Below are positions 19,847 to 30,214 of a stretch of 64,000 nt of DNA, in pieces. The stretch is from Cafeteria roenbergensis (taxonomy: Eukaryota; Sar; Bigyra; Bicosoecida; Cafeteriaceae), in NCBI GenBank assembly GCA_008330645.1, contig VLTN01000009.1:248001-312000 (forward strand), written 5' to 3'. The notes under the pieces were generated by a model. It did not search any database, had not been told where the DNA came from, and worked only from the letters and a program-made list of their open reading frames with translations. The number at the start of each line of letters is the position of its first letter. The stretch's first letter is position 1. A program made the translations under genes and the position numbers.

Positions 19847-21351
19847 GAGGACGACCATACTGCCGCTGCCTTGGCCGCCAGGGCAGCCCGCCTGTCTCCA
19901 CGCTTCGCGATGCGAATGAACCCCAGCGCCGACGTCGAGTCGCCGGTGATCGCGGAGCGGCGCAAGTGCTCAGGCATGGCCCGCCTGGCCTCCTCCTCGG
20001 CGGTTTCGCGCGCCAACACCGACTTTCGCTCCTGGGCAGCGCGTGCCCTGGCAAGGTCGGCAGCGGCGCCTTGCTCCCCCATCGCTGCCGCGGCAGCGGC
20101 CATGAGCGTGGCCTCCGTCACGCCGTCGGCAGCGCGAACGTCAACGGTCTTGTCACCCAGGACGAAGACGTTGCTGCGGGAAGTGCGCTGTCCGGGCGCG
20201 TCTGCGAGCCCCACCGCCCGTTGCGATGCGTTGGAGTACTGGTGGGAGACCTTGGCAGTGCCGTACGCGGCTGCCACGATGCCAAGCCCAGCGGAGAGCG
20301 CGCCGCCGCGACCCGCCGCCGCGCGGGAGCGCCGTAGCGACACCCTGTTCTCGCGGATGTGGTCCAGGGGCCTGTTCGCCCCCAGCGGGACCCTGTCGAG
20401 GCGGTCGAGGAGGTCCTGGATGCCCGTGATCCCGAGCTGCTTCTGCCACTTGGCGGTCATGCGGACGGCCTCCTTTGTGACCGACTTGGCCGTGAGGCGC
20501 TCCAGCGGCGATCCGTCCTTCGGGCACGCCAGGCCCGCCGCAGCAGCCGCGGCAGCCGCGCCTGCAGTCGCTCCCCCCGGATCGGCCCACTCGTCCGCAC
20601 GGGACCGGGCCACGCGAGCGGCGACCGCAGCGGCTCCCGCCCTGGCCCCCTGCGCCTCGATCGCGCTGTACTTGGCCCCGCAGGAGCAGCAGCGGAGCGT
20701 CTTCTCCGCCCCGGTGGCGTCCTGCCGCTTGCGGAGCACCTCGTTCACGCAAGCGATGCGAAACCGCACCTCGTCCACGAACCAGCGCGGGTTGATGTAC
20801 CAGCACACGGTGGTGATGGTCCCCTCCCGCTGCGCGCGGGGGCGGTTGGCCGCCTTGGCAGCCTCAGCCTGCTCCTTCGTCATCACCTTGGTTGTGCCTG
20901 CCGTGCCGTCGCGAAGGGCGTCCTCGGCCTCGCGGTCGGCCTTGCGGCGACCCTGCTCCTTCACAGCCTCGTCGTGGACCAGGCCCTCGGCCTGCAGCTG
21001 CTGGAGGATGCGCTTCACCTGCTGCTGGGACAGCTGGAACGTGCGCACCAGCTCATCCTCGCGCAGGAAGATGTTCGTGGCCAGCGCGTCCAGCACAACC
21101 ACATGCTCGTCAGAGTAGAACGCCCTGCGACTCCAGTCGGCTCGCTTCAAGGGCAGGGAGCGGGGGTGAGGCAGCAACCCGAGGACACGCAGAGCGCCGC
21201 GCGGCTGGGCGACCACTCCCGCGCGCGTTGCCCCACCTCCGCATCATTGGCGCTCGCCAGGGCGGCCCTGGGCTCACCGTCCCACCTGGTGCACAAGCGC
21301 GGCCACCAGCTCGTTCAGCCCCACCTCCTCCGAGCTTGCGTGGGAGGCCAT
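19549..21351 (-). CDS. transcription initiation factor TFIIE subunit alpha
   Basis: Two exons, 21278-21351 and 19549-21124, with a 153 bp intron, give 549 residues. Exon 1 (MASHASSEEVGLNELVAALV) joins in phase to RAFYSDEHVVVLDALATN, matching the start of the TFIIE winged helix. Domains: extended winged helix about 8-90; a second conserved block WYINPRWFVDEVRFRIACVN about 133-155; a zinc-ribbon region beginning at CxxC (C170, C173). The second half of the ribbon reads CPKDG, so the fourth Cys appears replaced by Asp (D228), and about 50 Ala-rich residues separate the halves. The C-terminus ends in a long Asp run, typical of the acidic tail of TFIIE-alpha, and a second Asp run lies near residue 450. 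It recruits and stimulates TFIIH at RNA polymerase II promoters. It shares a 250 bp promoter with PP2A. Confidence 0.9.
19557..19592. repeat. Asp-codon trinucleotide repeat, TFIIE-alpha tail
   Basis: A CGT/GTC triplet run encodes the terminal aspartate stretch on the minus strand. A similar run at about 19811-19847 encodes the internal Asp stretch. Confidence 0.85.
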
Positions 21352-21601
21352 CGGGGAGGCGCTTGGCCGCGTCCCGGCCCAGGGCTGGATGCAAGCGGGC
21401 CCCGACTCTGGCCCTGGCCGACCAGCCGCGAACAACACCCGCTGGGGCTGTCGGCGCTCGCCCCCGAAGCCGAGTGCGGGCGGCGGCGCCCGACGATTGC
21501 TCGCGCCGCGGCCGACAGAGCTCCCAGCCGAACTACAGCAGGCGAAAGCAAGGCGAACACCACAGCAGCAAGCGCGGCACAGGCCTCCGCGGCTGCGCCG
21601 A
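21352..21601. promoter_or_regulatory. divergent promoter between TFIIE-alpha and PP2A genes
   Basis: 250 bp between opposed start codons, both housekeeping genes. GC-rich, with no TATA box or AT-rich element, unlike the two promoters with CArG-like motifs. Confidence 0.6.
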
Positions 21602-22974
21602 ATGGCGGCTTCCTTGCCGGCCTCGTCCTCCGCCTCCGAGCTCGATGAGTGGGTGGCGCAGCTGATGGAGTGCAAGCACCTTTCGGAGGAGAACGTCCGC
21701 AAGCTGACGGACAGGGTGAGCCGGGCGCTTCCTCCCTCGTGGCGTCGACCAGCCGGCACGCGCGGCCTCGCCTGCCGTCGCGGCCTCGGCGTCGTGGCGC
21801 TGGCCACCGGTGCCGGGCACGGCTACCCTCGTGTTCCCCGACTGCAAAGTTCCTGCGGCCGCGCCGGCCCGCGCGCGCGCGCTCCCCGCGCGGCCCAGCC
21901 GGGCCGGCCGTGGCAAAGGAAACACAGGGAGCCGCTTCCGCAGGCCGCTGGTGCCCGTGCGCCGTGCCCTAGCTGCAAGCGACTGCCCCCCTAATCGTTT
22001 GCAAGCCGCCGTTCTGCGCAGGCGCGGGAGGTTTTCGTCGCGGAGCCCAACGTGCAGCCGGTTAGGGCTCCAGTCACTCTGGTGGGCGACTTGCACGGCC
22101 AGTTTTACGACCTGCTCGAGCTGTTCCGCATCGGCGGAAAGCCCCCTCACACAAACTACCTGTTCATGGGTGACTACGTGGATCGTGGTTACTACTCGGT
22201 GAGAGGAAGCGGCCCCGCCTCCCTTGCTGGCTCGCCGGGGCAACGCTGGGGCGCTGTGACGCACCTGCCCTCGGCTCCCTCCGACGCGCGAGCCGTCCCT
22301 TCGCGACCGCGCGTTGCCCGCAGGTGGAGACCGTGACGTTGGTGGTGGCCCTGAAGGTCCGGTACCCCTCGCGCGTGACGGTGCTGCGCGGCAACCACGA
22401 GTCCAGGCAGATCACGCAGGTGTACGGGTTCTACGACGAGTGCTTGCGCAAGTACGGCAGCGTGTCGGTGTGGAAGATGTTCACCGATTTGTTCGACTAT
22501 ATGCCTCTCTCGGCGCTTGTGGAGGGGGTCATCTTCTGCCCGCACGGCGGCCTCAGCCCTTCCATCGACAGCCTCGACGCCGTCAAGGCCTTGGATCGCG
22601 TGCAGGAGGTGCCTCACGAGGGGCCCATGTGCGACCTCCTTTGGTCCGACCCGGACGATCGCCATGGCTGGGCCGTCAGTCCTCGCGGCGCAGGCTACAC
22701 CTTCGGCCGCGACGTGTCCGAGCAGTTCAACCACTCCAACCGCCTCCGCCTCATCGCCCGCGCTCACCAGCTCGTCATGGAGGGCTACAACTGGGCCCAC
22801 GCGCAAAATGTGGTCACGATCTTCTCGGCTCCCAACTACTGCTACCGCTGCGGCAACAAGGCCGCCATCCTCGAGCTCGACGACGCGCTCACGTACAAGT
22901 TCCAGCAGTACGACTTCGCGCCCAGGGAGGGGGAGATGACCGTCACCAGGCGCACTCCCGACTACCTGTTGTGA
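21602..22974 (+). CDS. serine/threonine protein phosphatase 2A catalytic subunit
   Basis: Three exons, 21602-21715, 22022-22198 and 22324-22974 (introns 306 and 125 bp), give 313 residues, against 309 in human PPP2CA. The joins read [16 protein letters not shown] and [18 protein letters not shown], in register with PP2A. All PPP-family signatures are present: GDLHG (D61, H63), [34 protein letters not shown], and the metal-site histidines in the SRAH-type ([12 protein letters not shown]) and [11 protein letters not shown] segments. The TPDYLL C-terminus keeps the Tyr and terminal Leu that are phosphorylated and carboxymethylated in PP2A to control B-subunit binding; PP4 and PP6 differ here and internally. 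It should act with a scaffold A subunit in cytosol and nucleus. Confidence 0.97.
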
Positions 22975-23466
22975 CCGCCCCCACCCCCCTTTTGCCCTGC
23001 ACCGGCCTGCAGCGCGCCGGGCGAATTCTCGACCTCCTCCCTCCTCAGCCGCCCGCCCGGGGGCGGTCACGAGCGACGCGCCCTCTCTCCACGCGCCCCG
23101 CTGGGCACTTGCGGCTCCTGTGTCGATACAGGCCTCCCGTTTCGTCCCCCACCCCCTCCACGTGACTCTCAAGCTCCTGTGTGCCCGGCTGGCCAAGCTG
23201 CGGCTCCGCCGCCACCGGCAGGCCTCTGGCTGCCTTCGGCTGCAAGGGACAGTATCCCGCGCGCGCCCATCCACGCCAGCAGCGGGTGCCGGCTTCGTGT
23301 GCTCCTGCGTGTCGATGCGCGCAAGCTGCAAACGCCCCTCACAGACTCCAAATTCGAGCCAGATTGATTCTGACGACAGCTCATCGGCAAGCAGGCCGCT
23401 CTATCAACGAACACGCGAAGCACGCAACGAGCAGCCCACGCAATAGACCCCACGCCGGGCGGACCA
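22975..23466. other. convergent intergenic region
   Basis: 492 bp between the PP2A and MOZART1 stop codons. No family-like open frame, repeat or RNA gene was seen. Confidence 0.55.
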
Positions 23467-23813
23467 TCACCTCTCCCTTCCCGACCTCGCGGCAGCCCCG
23501 GGGTGGCCGGCAGGCGCTGCGCTGGCCTGCTCGCGAATCTCATTGATGGCAGCCGCCAACGCGTCAGCGTTCACCCCCGCTTCGCAGAGCGCCAGGATCA
23601 GCTCGATGGAGCGGCGGTCCAGGCCGGTGTTGAGCAGGCGAGACATCTCGTCCAGGGCTGCGGGCGCCACGGGCGGGAACGCAGGGCGCTCGGCTGGCAA
23701 CGGCGTGCAGCGGGCACTCGCGGCGGCCCTGACGAGGTCCGGCCCGCCCGCGACGGCTCACCATCAACAACTTGCGCGTCCTCGGCGTGAAGAACCGCGT
23801 CCGACGACGCCAT
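23467..23813 (-). CDS. MZT1: MOZART1 (mitotic-spindle organizing protein 1)
   Basis: Two exons, 23762-23813 and 23467-23657, with a 104 bp intron, give 80 residues, almost the same as human MZT1 (82). The core EMSRLLNTGLDRRSIELILA followed by LCEAGVNADALAAAINEIRE matches the family (human [37 protein letters not shown], split). The exon join reads AQVVD-ALDEMSRLL. A second possible acceptor 35 bp upstream in the transcript would add about 11 residues in frame, but it lacks the GCAG ending seen at every other intron. MOZART1 binds the N-termini of gamma-tubulin complex proteins and helps recruit and activate gamma-tubulin ring complexes at microtubule-organising centres. It shares a 144 bp promoter with the CHP1-like gene. 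Confidence 0.88.
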
Positions 23814-23957
23814 GGTGGCCCGGCCGCGGCCTGTGCGCGTGGCCGCGCTCCCCGAGGGTCCGGTTCGAACTATGCTCTGCCTGCGGGAACTCTGGGCAAG
23901 TCTGCCGCGCTGCTGGCCTGCGGGTCGCGCTCTGGCCCGCACGCTGGTGACCGTGCT
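23814..23957. promoter_or_regulatory. shortest divergent promoter (MOZART1 / CHP1-like)
   Basis: Only 144 bp between opposed ATGs, including both 5' UTRs. A GTTCGAAC palindrome lies at about 23872-23879. No TATA box was seen. Confidence 0.6.
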
Positions 23958-24852
23958 ATGGGCGCAGCGTCCTCCCTCGCGCTGACCGGGGCGGAGGTGT
24001 CGGAGCTGGCGGCCGAGTCCGGGTGTGAGGGAGCGCGCGCCCGCGCCCGCGGGCTGCGGGGTCGCCGAGGATGCGGCGGCACTTGCGGTGTTGCAGCGGC
24101 CCGGGGCGCAGCTCGCCGCGCCCGCCGCGCTGCCGGGCCCGCGCGTCCGGTCGCCCTCCCCGCCGCAAATAGTCCAGCGTGCTCCGCGCCGCGTGGGCAG
24201 CCGCTTGCTGCTGGCATCGTTCGCGCTCAAATGGCAACTACCGTGTTCCACGCGCCCCTGGCATTGCCCGAGCCCGCTCGCAGTCCGCTCGGAGCAGGTT
24301 GCCTCGCTGTACGAGCGCTTCCGCAAGCTGGACCGCGAAAAGCATGGCGTCCTGACCAAGAAGGAGCTCATGATGGTGCCCGAGCTGGCCATGAACCCGC
24401 TTGCCGACCGCTTGGTGGACGTGGTGCTGGCTGAGGGCTCGGACGGCGCAATCAACTTCCGCGACTTCCTCCGGTTGCTGGCGTGCTTCCACGTGCGCTC
24501 CGACGCGTCCCTGGCGCGCCTGTTCCAGCTGTTTGATGAGGACGGCGACGGGATGCTGTCGCGTGCGGATCTGCGCAGCACGATCCGCCTGATGGTTGGG
24601 CCTGGGCCCGAGGTGGGCGCGGACGGCAGCTCCTCCAGCAAGCAGAAGGTCGTCGTGACGGACAACGAGGTGGACGCCATGGTGGACTCCACTGCGGAGG
24701 CGCTCGGCATCACGGGTGGCGACGACGGTGCCGATCTGTCCGCGTTCCTCGCCTACGCGCGCGCCTGCGGCCTCGACAAGCTCATGCGGGTGAGGGTGAC
24801 TGTCGGAACCGGGGACGACGAAGACGAGGACGAGGGCACCCTCGGGCACTGA
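23958..24852 (+). CDS. N-myristoylated EF-hand protein, CHP1/calcineurin B-like
   Basis: Two exons, 23958-24024 and 24284-24852, with a 259 bp intron, give 211 residues. The join reads AAESG-FRSEQVASLYERF, matching CHP1 ETGFSHSQITRLYSRF. The N-terminus MGAASS fits N-myristoylation (Gly2, Ser6). VPELAMNPLADRLVDVV matches CHP1 IPELAINPLGDRI. Of four EF-hands, only EF3 (about 107-118, DEDGDGMLSRAD) is canonical, and its last position is Asp rather than Glu; EF1 and EF2 are degenerate as in CHP1, and EF4 (ITGGDDGADLS) is also degenerate. An acidic tail follows. CHP proteins regulate Na+/H+ exchangers and calcineurin; calcineurin B itself is less likely because it has four working EF-hands. Confidence 0.8.
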
Positions 24853-25424
24853 GCGCGGGCGCTCCCAAGCCGCTGCCTCGGTCCTGCTGGACGACAACGA
24901 CGGCTGCCCGTTTCTGCTTGTGCTGGCTGTCGACCTTTGCCCCCCACATGAGTGACTTCGTTTGGGTGAGCGACGCTTCGATCGCGCACCCTGCATCCAT
25001 GGTGCTTCGCAAGGCGCACCCCCCATCATGCATTTCCAACAGCGGGGAGCGGCGGAGGCTCAAATCACACGCATCGCCCTCTCACACGAAGCTGAGGAAG
25101 AGGCACCGCCACAGGGCGGTTCCGACGAAGGGGCCAATCCCCGGCAACGGACAACGGCCACTGACTCGCTGGCTCACCGGAAGAAACGAAGCAGTCCAAC
25201 GTGGGCGAAAGGAATTGTTAGCGTCAGTGCCGAGCGGACTCCGCCCCAGGAGTGCGAGGGACGAGGACGAGGTGGAGCGGGGGCGAACAAGGCATGCCCA
25301 TCGCACACGCACACGGCAGGAGAGGGCCCCGCTGGGCCCGCCGCTCGGCCGGCAGGGCCCAACCCCGGCCGGCAGGGCCCGCCCCCCGGCCGGCAGGGCC
25401 CGCCCCCCGGCCGGCAGGGCCCCT
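24853..25424. other. convergent intergenic region with minisatellite
   Basis: 572 bp between the CHP1-like and SAS-6 stop codons. A GC-rich minisatellite occupies its right end (25351-25422). The rest shows no coding or RNA signal. Confidence 0.6.
25351..25422. repeat. 21 bp GC-rich minisatellite
   Basis: Three full units and one partial unit beginning GGCAGGGCCC, with period 21 (first unit 20). The array ends two bases from the SAS-6 stop codon and so lies in its 3' UTR. Confidence 0.9.
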
Positions 25425-28261
25425 CTATGCCGATGCAAAGTGAGCGCTGGCCGTGCCAGCGTCGCTGTCGCGCCAGTTTGGCCGCATGTACGGGTTGGAG
25501 GACTCCTTGGCGGGCGACGCTTTGCGAGCGGGAGCGCCGGCGGCCGAGGCGGCTCCCCGCGCAGACACGGTGGACGAGTCCAGGGCGGAGTCCGGCGTTG
25601 CACCCGCCGCGGTCGGCGCGGTCGGCGCAGGGGATCGGGCGGCTGGTGCTCCGCTGCGGCCCGCTCGAGGCCCGGCCTTTGAGACCGACACGCGTCGCAC
25701 CGGAGCCGGGCTGGGGCGTGCCACGGGGGTGCGAGCAAGAGGGCTCTCCCCGCCGTCTTGCGCCCCCGACCTGTGAGTCGCCGTCGCCGAGGGCGTGGCC
25801 GCGCGCGAGGGACCGCCTGCGCCCGACGGCTGGCTGCCGGTGCCCTGGGAAGAGGGCGCACCGTGAGGGCCGGCAGTGCCTGCCGAGGCGGGCACGTCGA
25901 CGCCACGGTCGGCAGGGGCGGAGCGCCACCACGAGGTGCCGAGCTGCGGCGACGCCTCCTCGCTGGTGCCGCGGCGGGGAGCAGCCAGGGGGTTCCCGGC
26001 AGGGATGCCGGCGCCCCAAGAATCGTCGCGAGCCTTGCCGCCCACCTGGGGGGACGCGGTCTCGCCCGCAAACGTGCCCGGAGCGCCGGATCCGCTGGCA
26101 AGCCCCGGCGACGCCCAGGCGCCGGACCACGTCCGCGACGCGGCACCCCCCTGCAGGCGACGCGCGAGAGGGGCCTGCGACGCTGCCCACGGCCTGCCCC
26201 CAGCCGCTGCCCTGCTGGCTCCGACGCCGACGCTGCCTGCGCCACCGGCGGCCACCTCTTCGGCCTTGCGGTCAGTGAGTTCCTTGTTCAGCCACTCGAT
26301 GACGCGGGCGTGCTTCGCTGCAGCCTCGCGCTGAGCCTCGGTTTCGCGCTCGGCCGTGGCTGCGGCCTCCTCCGCCTGCGCGCGCCGCTGCCTGTCGCGG
26401 GCCGCAGCCTCTCGTGCCGCCTCCGCCTCTGCGCGGGACGCCGCTGCCGCGCGAGCCGCTGCCGACTCGCGGTCCAGCGCCTCGCGGCGCTCCCCCTCGG
26501 CGGTTTCGCGCCTCTCGTTCGCCTCGCGGCGCTCGGCGTCGAGCCGCTTGATAATCTCGTTCGCCTTGTGGATCTCCGCGACGGAGGCCCGGAACTTGCC
26601 CTGCAAGGACTGCAGCGCAGACTTGAGGAGGCGCGCGGAGTCCTCGGCGGCGACGCGGCCGCGCTCCTCTGACCGGCGCGTCTCGTCAGCGCGCTCGGCG
26701 AGCGCCTGCCTGTCCTCCGCCGCCTGCGCGAGGGCCGCCACGCGCTCCCGGAGGCTCGTCTCGGCCGCGGCCAGCTCTTGCGAGCGGGCCTCCGCTCGCG
26801 TCGCCCGGGCCTCCGAGTCGCTGGCGGATCGCTGCGCGGACGCGGCCTGCCTGCGGGCTTCGTCTCGCTCCCGCTGCGCGTCCTCCAGCTTCCGGCGGAC
26901 GTCGGACAGAGCCTCACGGAGGGCCCGTGCCTCCTGCTTTGACGCCTCGAGCTGGGCCTCCGCCTGCGCGGCCTCGCGCTCCATGCGGGAGCGAAGCTCT
27001 TCCAGGGCCTGCTCGCGTGAGGTCCCGAGCGTGGTCTCCTGGCGCGCAGCTGCTTCCCTGACCTCTGCCAGCCTGGCCGCGGCCTCGGCCCGCGCCTCCC
27101 TGAGGCCGGCAGCCGCGGCCGCTCGCTCTGAGGCCAGGCACGACTCCGCCTCCTCCGCCCTGGCCAACAGCTCTTCGCCCAGGGCTCGCTGTTCGCGGAG
27201 GGACGCGGCAGCCTCGGCGTGACAGCGCTGCTCAAGGGCCAGCCTGGCCGCAAGGACAGACTTGATTCCCTCGTCGTCGCCGGCGGAGACGGGCACAGCA
27301 AGGTGCACGAGGTCGCGGAAGGCTGTCCGCTCCACCACCTCAAACATCGGGCCGGCGGGGCTGGCGCCTGGCTTGCCCAAGGCCTCTCCGACGCCGGATC
27401 CACGCCCGTGCCCTGCCTGTCCCAAGAAGGACGAGTGGGCAGGGCGGATGCCCAAGCTCCTCCCGCCGCCCCGGCTCCCCGAGTCTCGCGCGCCGCTCGC
27501 CGGCACGTCGTACAGCGTAGCGAGGTACGGCTCCCCGAAGCTGCCCCCCTGTGGGCTGGGGAGGTCGTCGCCCCGCTGCCCCCGCTTCGCCTGGGCGCCC
27601 CGCGAGCTGCTCGGCGACCGGGCGGCCGGCGAGGCTGCAGAGGGTGCCGTCGCCCTGCGTCCGGCTGGGGCCCGCCCCACTCCCGAGAGGAGCGAGACCA
27701 GGTGGTCCGCGAAGCCCGAAAAGTCCACCATCAGGCGCTGCTCGCGTTTGAGTTCGGCAAATTCCGCCTCGCTCACGTCCAGCGTGCGCAGGTAAAACGG
27801 GTCGGCCGCGTCCGCGATCTCAAGCCGAACGCAGCGGCACGGGGCGGAGGTCCCCCCCGCAGCCGCAGTCGACGCGGCGCTCTGACCAGTCTGCGGCAAT
27901 GTGTAGCGGCAACAGGCGCGTGGCCGGACGGCGGTTGGCACGCAACCGCCGACAACCACGCGGCAACCGCGCCATCCCAGGCGGCGCCGCTCAGGCGCCG
28001 CGCAGCGGGCAGGCAGACACGGCGCCGCACTTGGTGCCACGAGCAACCGGCGGGGAAATCGACGGGGGCGCGCCTCCCCGGGCAGGCGCTACCGGTGCCG
28101 GGCGCGACCCAGCGGCTGCAGTCGCTGGCGGACGGGCTCACACTCTGAAGCACGCGAACCGTCATGGGCCGCTCGCCATCCCGTCCGGGTCCGGCGCTCG
28201 CCAGCCGCACGACGAGCTCCCCCTCGAAGAGGGGCTCGGCGCGGTCGAAGCCGTCGCTCAT
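25425..28261 (-). CDS. SAS6: SAS-6, centriole cartwheel protein
   Basis: Two exons, 28142-28261 and 25425-27890, with a 251 bp intron, give 861 residues. The N-terminal head contains VRLEIADAADPFYLRTLDVS and EAEFAELKREQRLMVDFSGF, matching SAS-6 [34 protein letters not shown] (split). The head dimerisation Phe of the family (human F131) is F231 here, in FEVVERTAFRDLVHLAVPV. Two low-complexity insertions, about 111-155 and 171-220, interrupt the head. A coiled coil runs about 250-590, then a disordered C-terminus ending near NPYMRPNWRDSDAG. SAS-6 homodimers join through heads into nine-fold rings that set centriole symmetry. It shares a 262 bp promoter with the ATP synthase gene. Confidence 0.92.
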
Positions 28262-28523
28262 GGCGAGAGGGGCGCGCTCGAGTCTGCAGCCGGTGTCTTT
28301 TCAAACTGCGTCGCAGCCGCGGCTCTGCCGAAACGCTGGGCGAAAAGTCTTTGAGCCGGCCGCAATATCCGGCCCCGCGAGGGCAGTCGACGTCACGACT
28401 CTGCCGAGCGGCAACGAGGCGCCTTTTTTGCTCCTGGTTCCGCCGGCAAGGCGAGGAGCGGCGCGGCGGCCGAGCAGTCGCGACCACAGCCACCCCGGCA
28501 CGCGCCGACCTCCCCAGGACACG
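28262..28523. promoter_or_regulatory. divergent promoter between SAS-6 and ATP synthase d genes
   Basis: 262 bp. It contains GCCGGCCGCAATATCCGGCC, a short imperfect palindrome, at about 28353-28372, and GTCGACGTCACGAC with a CRE/ATF-like ACGTCA core at about 28387-28400. Function is inferred from consensus only. Confidence 0.5.
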
Positions 28524-29851
28524 ATGCTCGCCCGCGCCGCCCGCTCCACGGCCGCCGTCGCCCGCGTCAGGTGCGGTCCGCGCGCGGCCTCCGCAGCCGT
28601 CTCGCAGCAGGGACGAAGGCTTTCAGTCGCCGCCGTGCGGCTGCCTGGGCGTGCGCCTGCGGCCGGCAGCGCATGCATGTGACCACTGCTCCCGTTTGGG
28701 GTCCGCCCGCTGCCCGCTCCCCCTTCTCGCAGGGCCATGTCCTCGGCTCCGGCCGCGGCTGTTGAATGGTGAGCGCGCCGACTCTGCGCCAGGTGGACGG
28801 GCCGGCCCGGGGCCCAGGCCGCGCAGGGCATTGCCCGGGGCGCAGCGAAGCGCGCCCATGCTTGGATCCGGGCGGGTGCCGGGGCGGCGCAGCGGCCGCG
28901 GCGACGCTGGCGCCCCAGCGGCCGGCGCCGGTCGGCGGGAGATCTCGTGGGCCCGGACGCGGACCGTCTCGCGCCGCCCCTGGCGGGCCGCAGGCCGACC
29001 TCTTCGCCCAGCCTCGCCAGCCACGCGCATCGTTGAGCTCTTCTCCGCGCTCGTCACGCTGCCTGCAGGGACGCCCTGCGCTCCAAGATGCTGGATGACC
29101 ACTCCCGCGCCGCCCTCGATTCCGCTCGCGCCGCCTACGAGCAGCGCATGGTGAGTCCCAGCACGGAAAAACGGCCCCTCGTGCTTTCTTGCGCGCGATT
29201 GCACTCACGTGCAGCGGGGCCCCGCAGTGCGGCCGACCTGCGGCGTTCCCTGGCGCGCGCGTTTCTCGCGGAACTGCTCAGCGATGCCCGCCTCGCGTGC
29301 GCCGCACGATGCTGCGATCAGCGCCCCCATGCAAGCGCTATGCGCCGGTGAATCTGCGTCGCTTGGCCCCCCCGCAGCGCGCGGCCACCGCCACCACCTC
29401 GGTCCCGGGCATCGACTGGGAGGCATACGCCAAGGCGCTCCCCGACATCGACATCGAGGCCGTCCGCGCCGACTACGAGAAGTTCCAGGCTTCCGTGCCC
29501 GACGTGCCCTATGACGCTGCCGCCGACGCGGCCAGGGCCGCTGCTGATCGCGAGGTCTTCGAGGACGTCGCCGCCTACGCCTCCGGCCGCATCTCCGAGC
29601 TTGCCGAGACTGCCATCGAGCAGGAGGACCACAAGCTCCACGACCACTACACCGTGGCCCGCCTCTTCCAGCGCTTCGACGGCCAGTTCGAGAAGGAGTG
29701 GCTCGAGTGGCGCAAGGTCAACCTCGTCGGCAACCTCCGCACCCTCTCCGAGGTCAGCGAGGTCATCACCCCCGAGCAGAAGCGCGAGGTCGTCGCTGCC
29801 ATGGCCGACAAGCTTGGCGTCAGCCCGTCCAGCCTTGGCCGCAGCGGCTGA
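28524..29851 (+). CDS. probable mitochondrial ATP synthase subunit d
   Basis: Four exons, 28524-28570, 28733-28768, 29069-29150 and 29378-29851 (introns 162, 300 and 227 bp), give 212 residues. Exon 2 is a 36-base microexon; the chain of phases 2-2-0 closes only with it in place. The N-terminus MLARAARSTAAVARVRAMSS is a classic mitochondrial presequence, Arg-rich with no acids, with likely cleavage after the RA. The mature part has VPGIDWEAYAKALPDI followed by RADYEKFQASVP, resembling the PAIDWAYYKANV...DDFEKKFNALKVPVP block of subunit d in the peripheral stalk of F1Fo. The rest is helical and charged. Family assignment rests on one conserved block, so another mitochondrial stalk or matrix protein remains possible. 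Confidence 0.62.
28733..28768 (+). other. 36-base microexon of the ATP synthase d gene
   Basis: Flanked by CTCGCAG and GTGAGC. It adds AMSSAPAAAVE and part of a Trp codon, bridging presequence and mature protein without changing frame. Confidence 0.6.
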
Positions 29852-30214
29852 AGTCGGAAGCTCTAGCGCCAGCGTCTCCCAAGCCTCGCCGGAGCGCCCC
29901 TGAGCCGGTCTTCCCTGACAATTGTCTCTTTCTAAGGGAGCCGGCCTTCAGGCTCAACCCGGCCTGGCTCGCCCCGCCTCTCCTGCACGCTGCCGCTGAC
30001 TCCCGCGCCGGCCCTCGCTTTCCTGGCCTCACCTCTCCGCGTTATCGCGCGGCCATCCGCGGGCCGTGGACATGCGGGGGCTGGTCTGCTCTGTGGTTGT
30101 GTGGTCCTTTGCCAATGCGGCGCTGACTCAAGGCGATTGGCTTGGATTGGCTTCGAGTCACTCCCTCGCTTGCTCAAGCAGTCCAATCATTCGTGTGCAA
30201 AGCTGCAACAACAC
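29852..30214. other. convergent intergenic region
   Basis: 363 bp between the ATP synthase d and C2CD3-like stop codons. It is less GC-rich than its surroundings, with a GGCTTGGATTGG stretch. No gene was seen. Confidence 0.5.

Noticed and set aside
18875-21118. 747-codon plus-strand frame over TFIIE-alpha
   Set aside because: The minus strand encodes the TFIIE winged helix with a matching upstream exon. The plus frame is Ser/Ala-rich complement.
23860-23900. GGTTCGAACT resembling a tRNA T-loop
   Set aside because: No acceptor stem, D-arm or anticodon arm could be placed around it; it lies in the MOZART1/CHP1 promoter.
28571-28680. Longer first exon for the ATP synthase d gene, continuing the basic N-terminus
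   Set aside because: No donor of the required phase occurs in the extension, while AG|GTGCGG at 28570 joins cleanly through the microexon.
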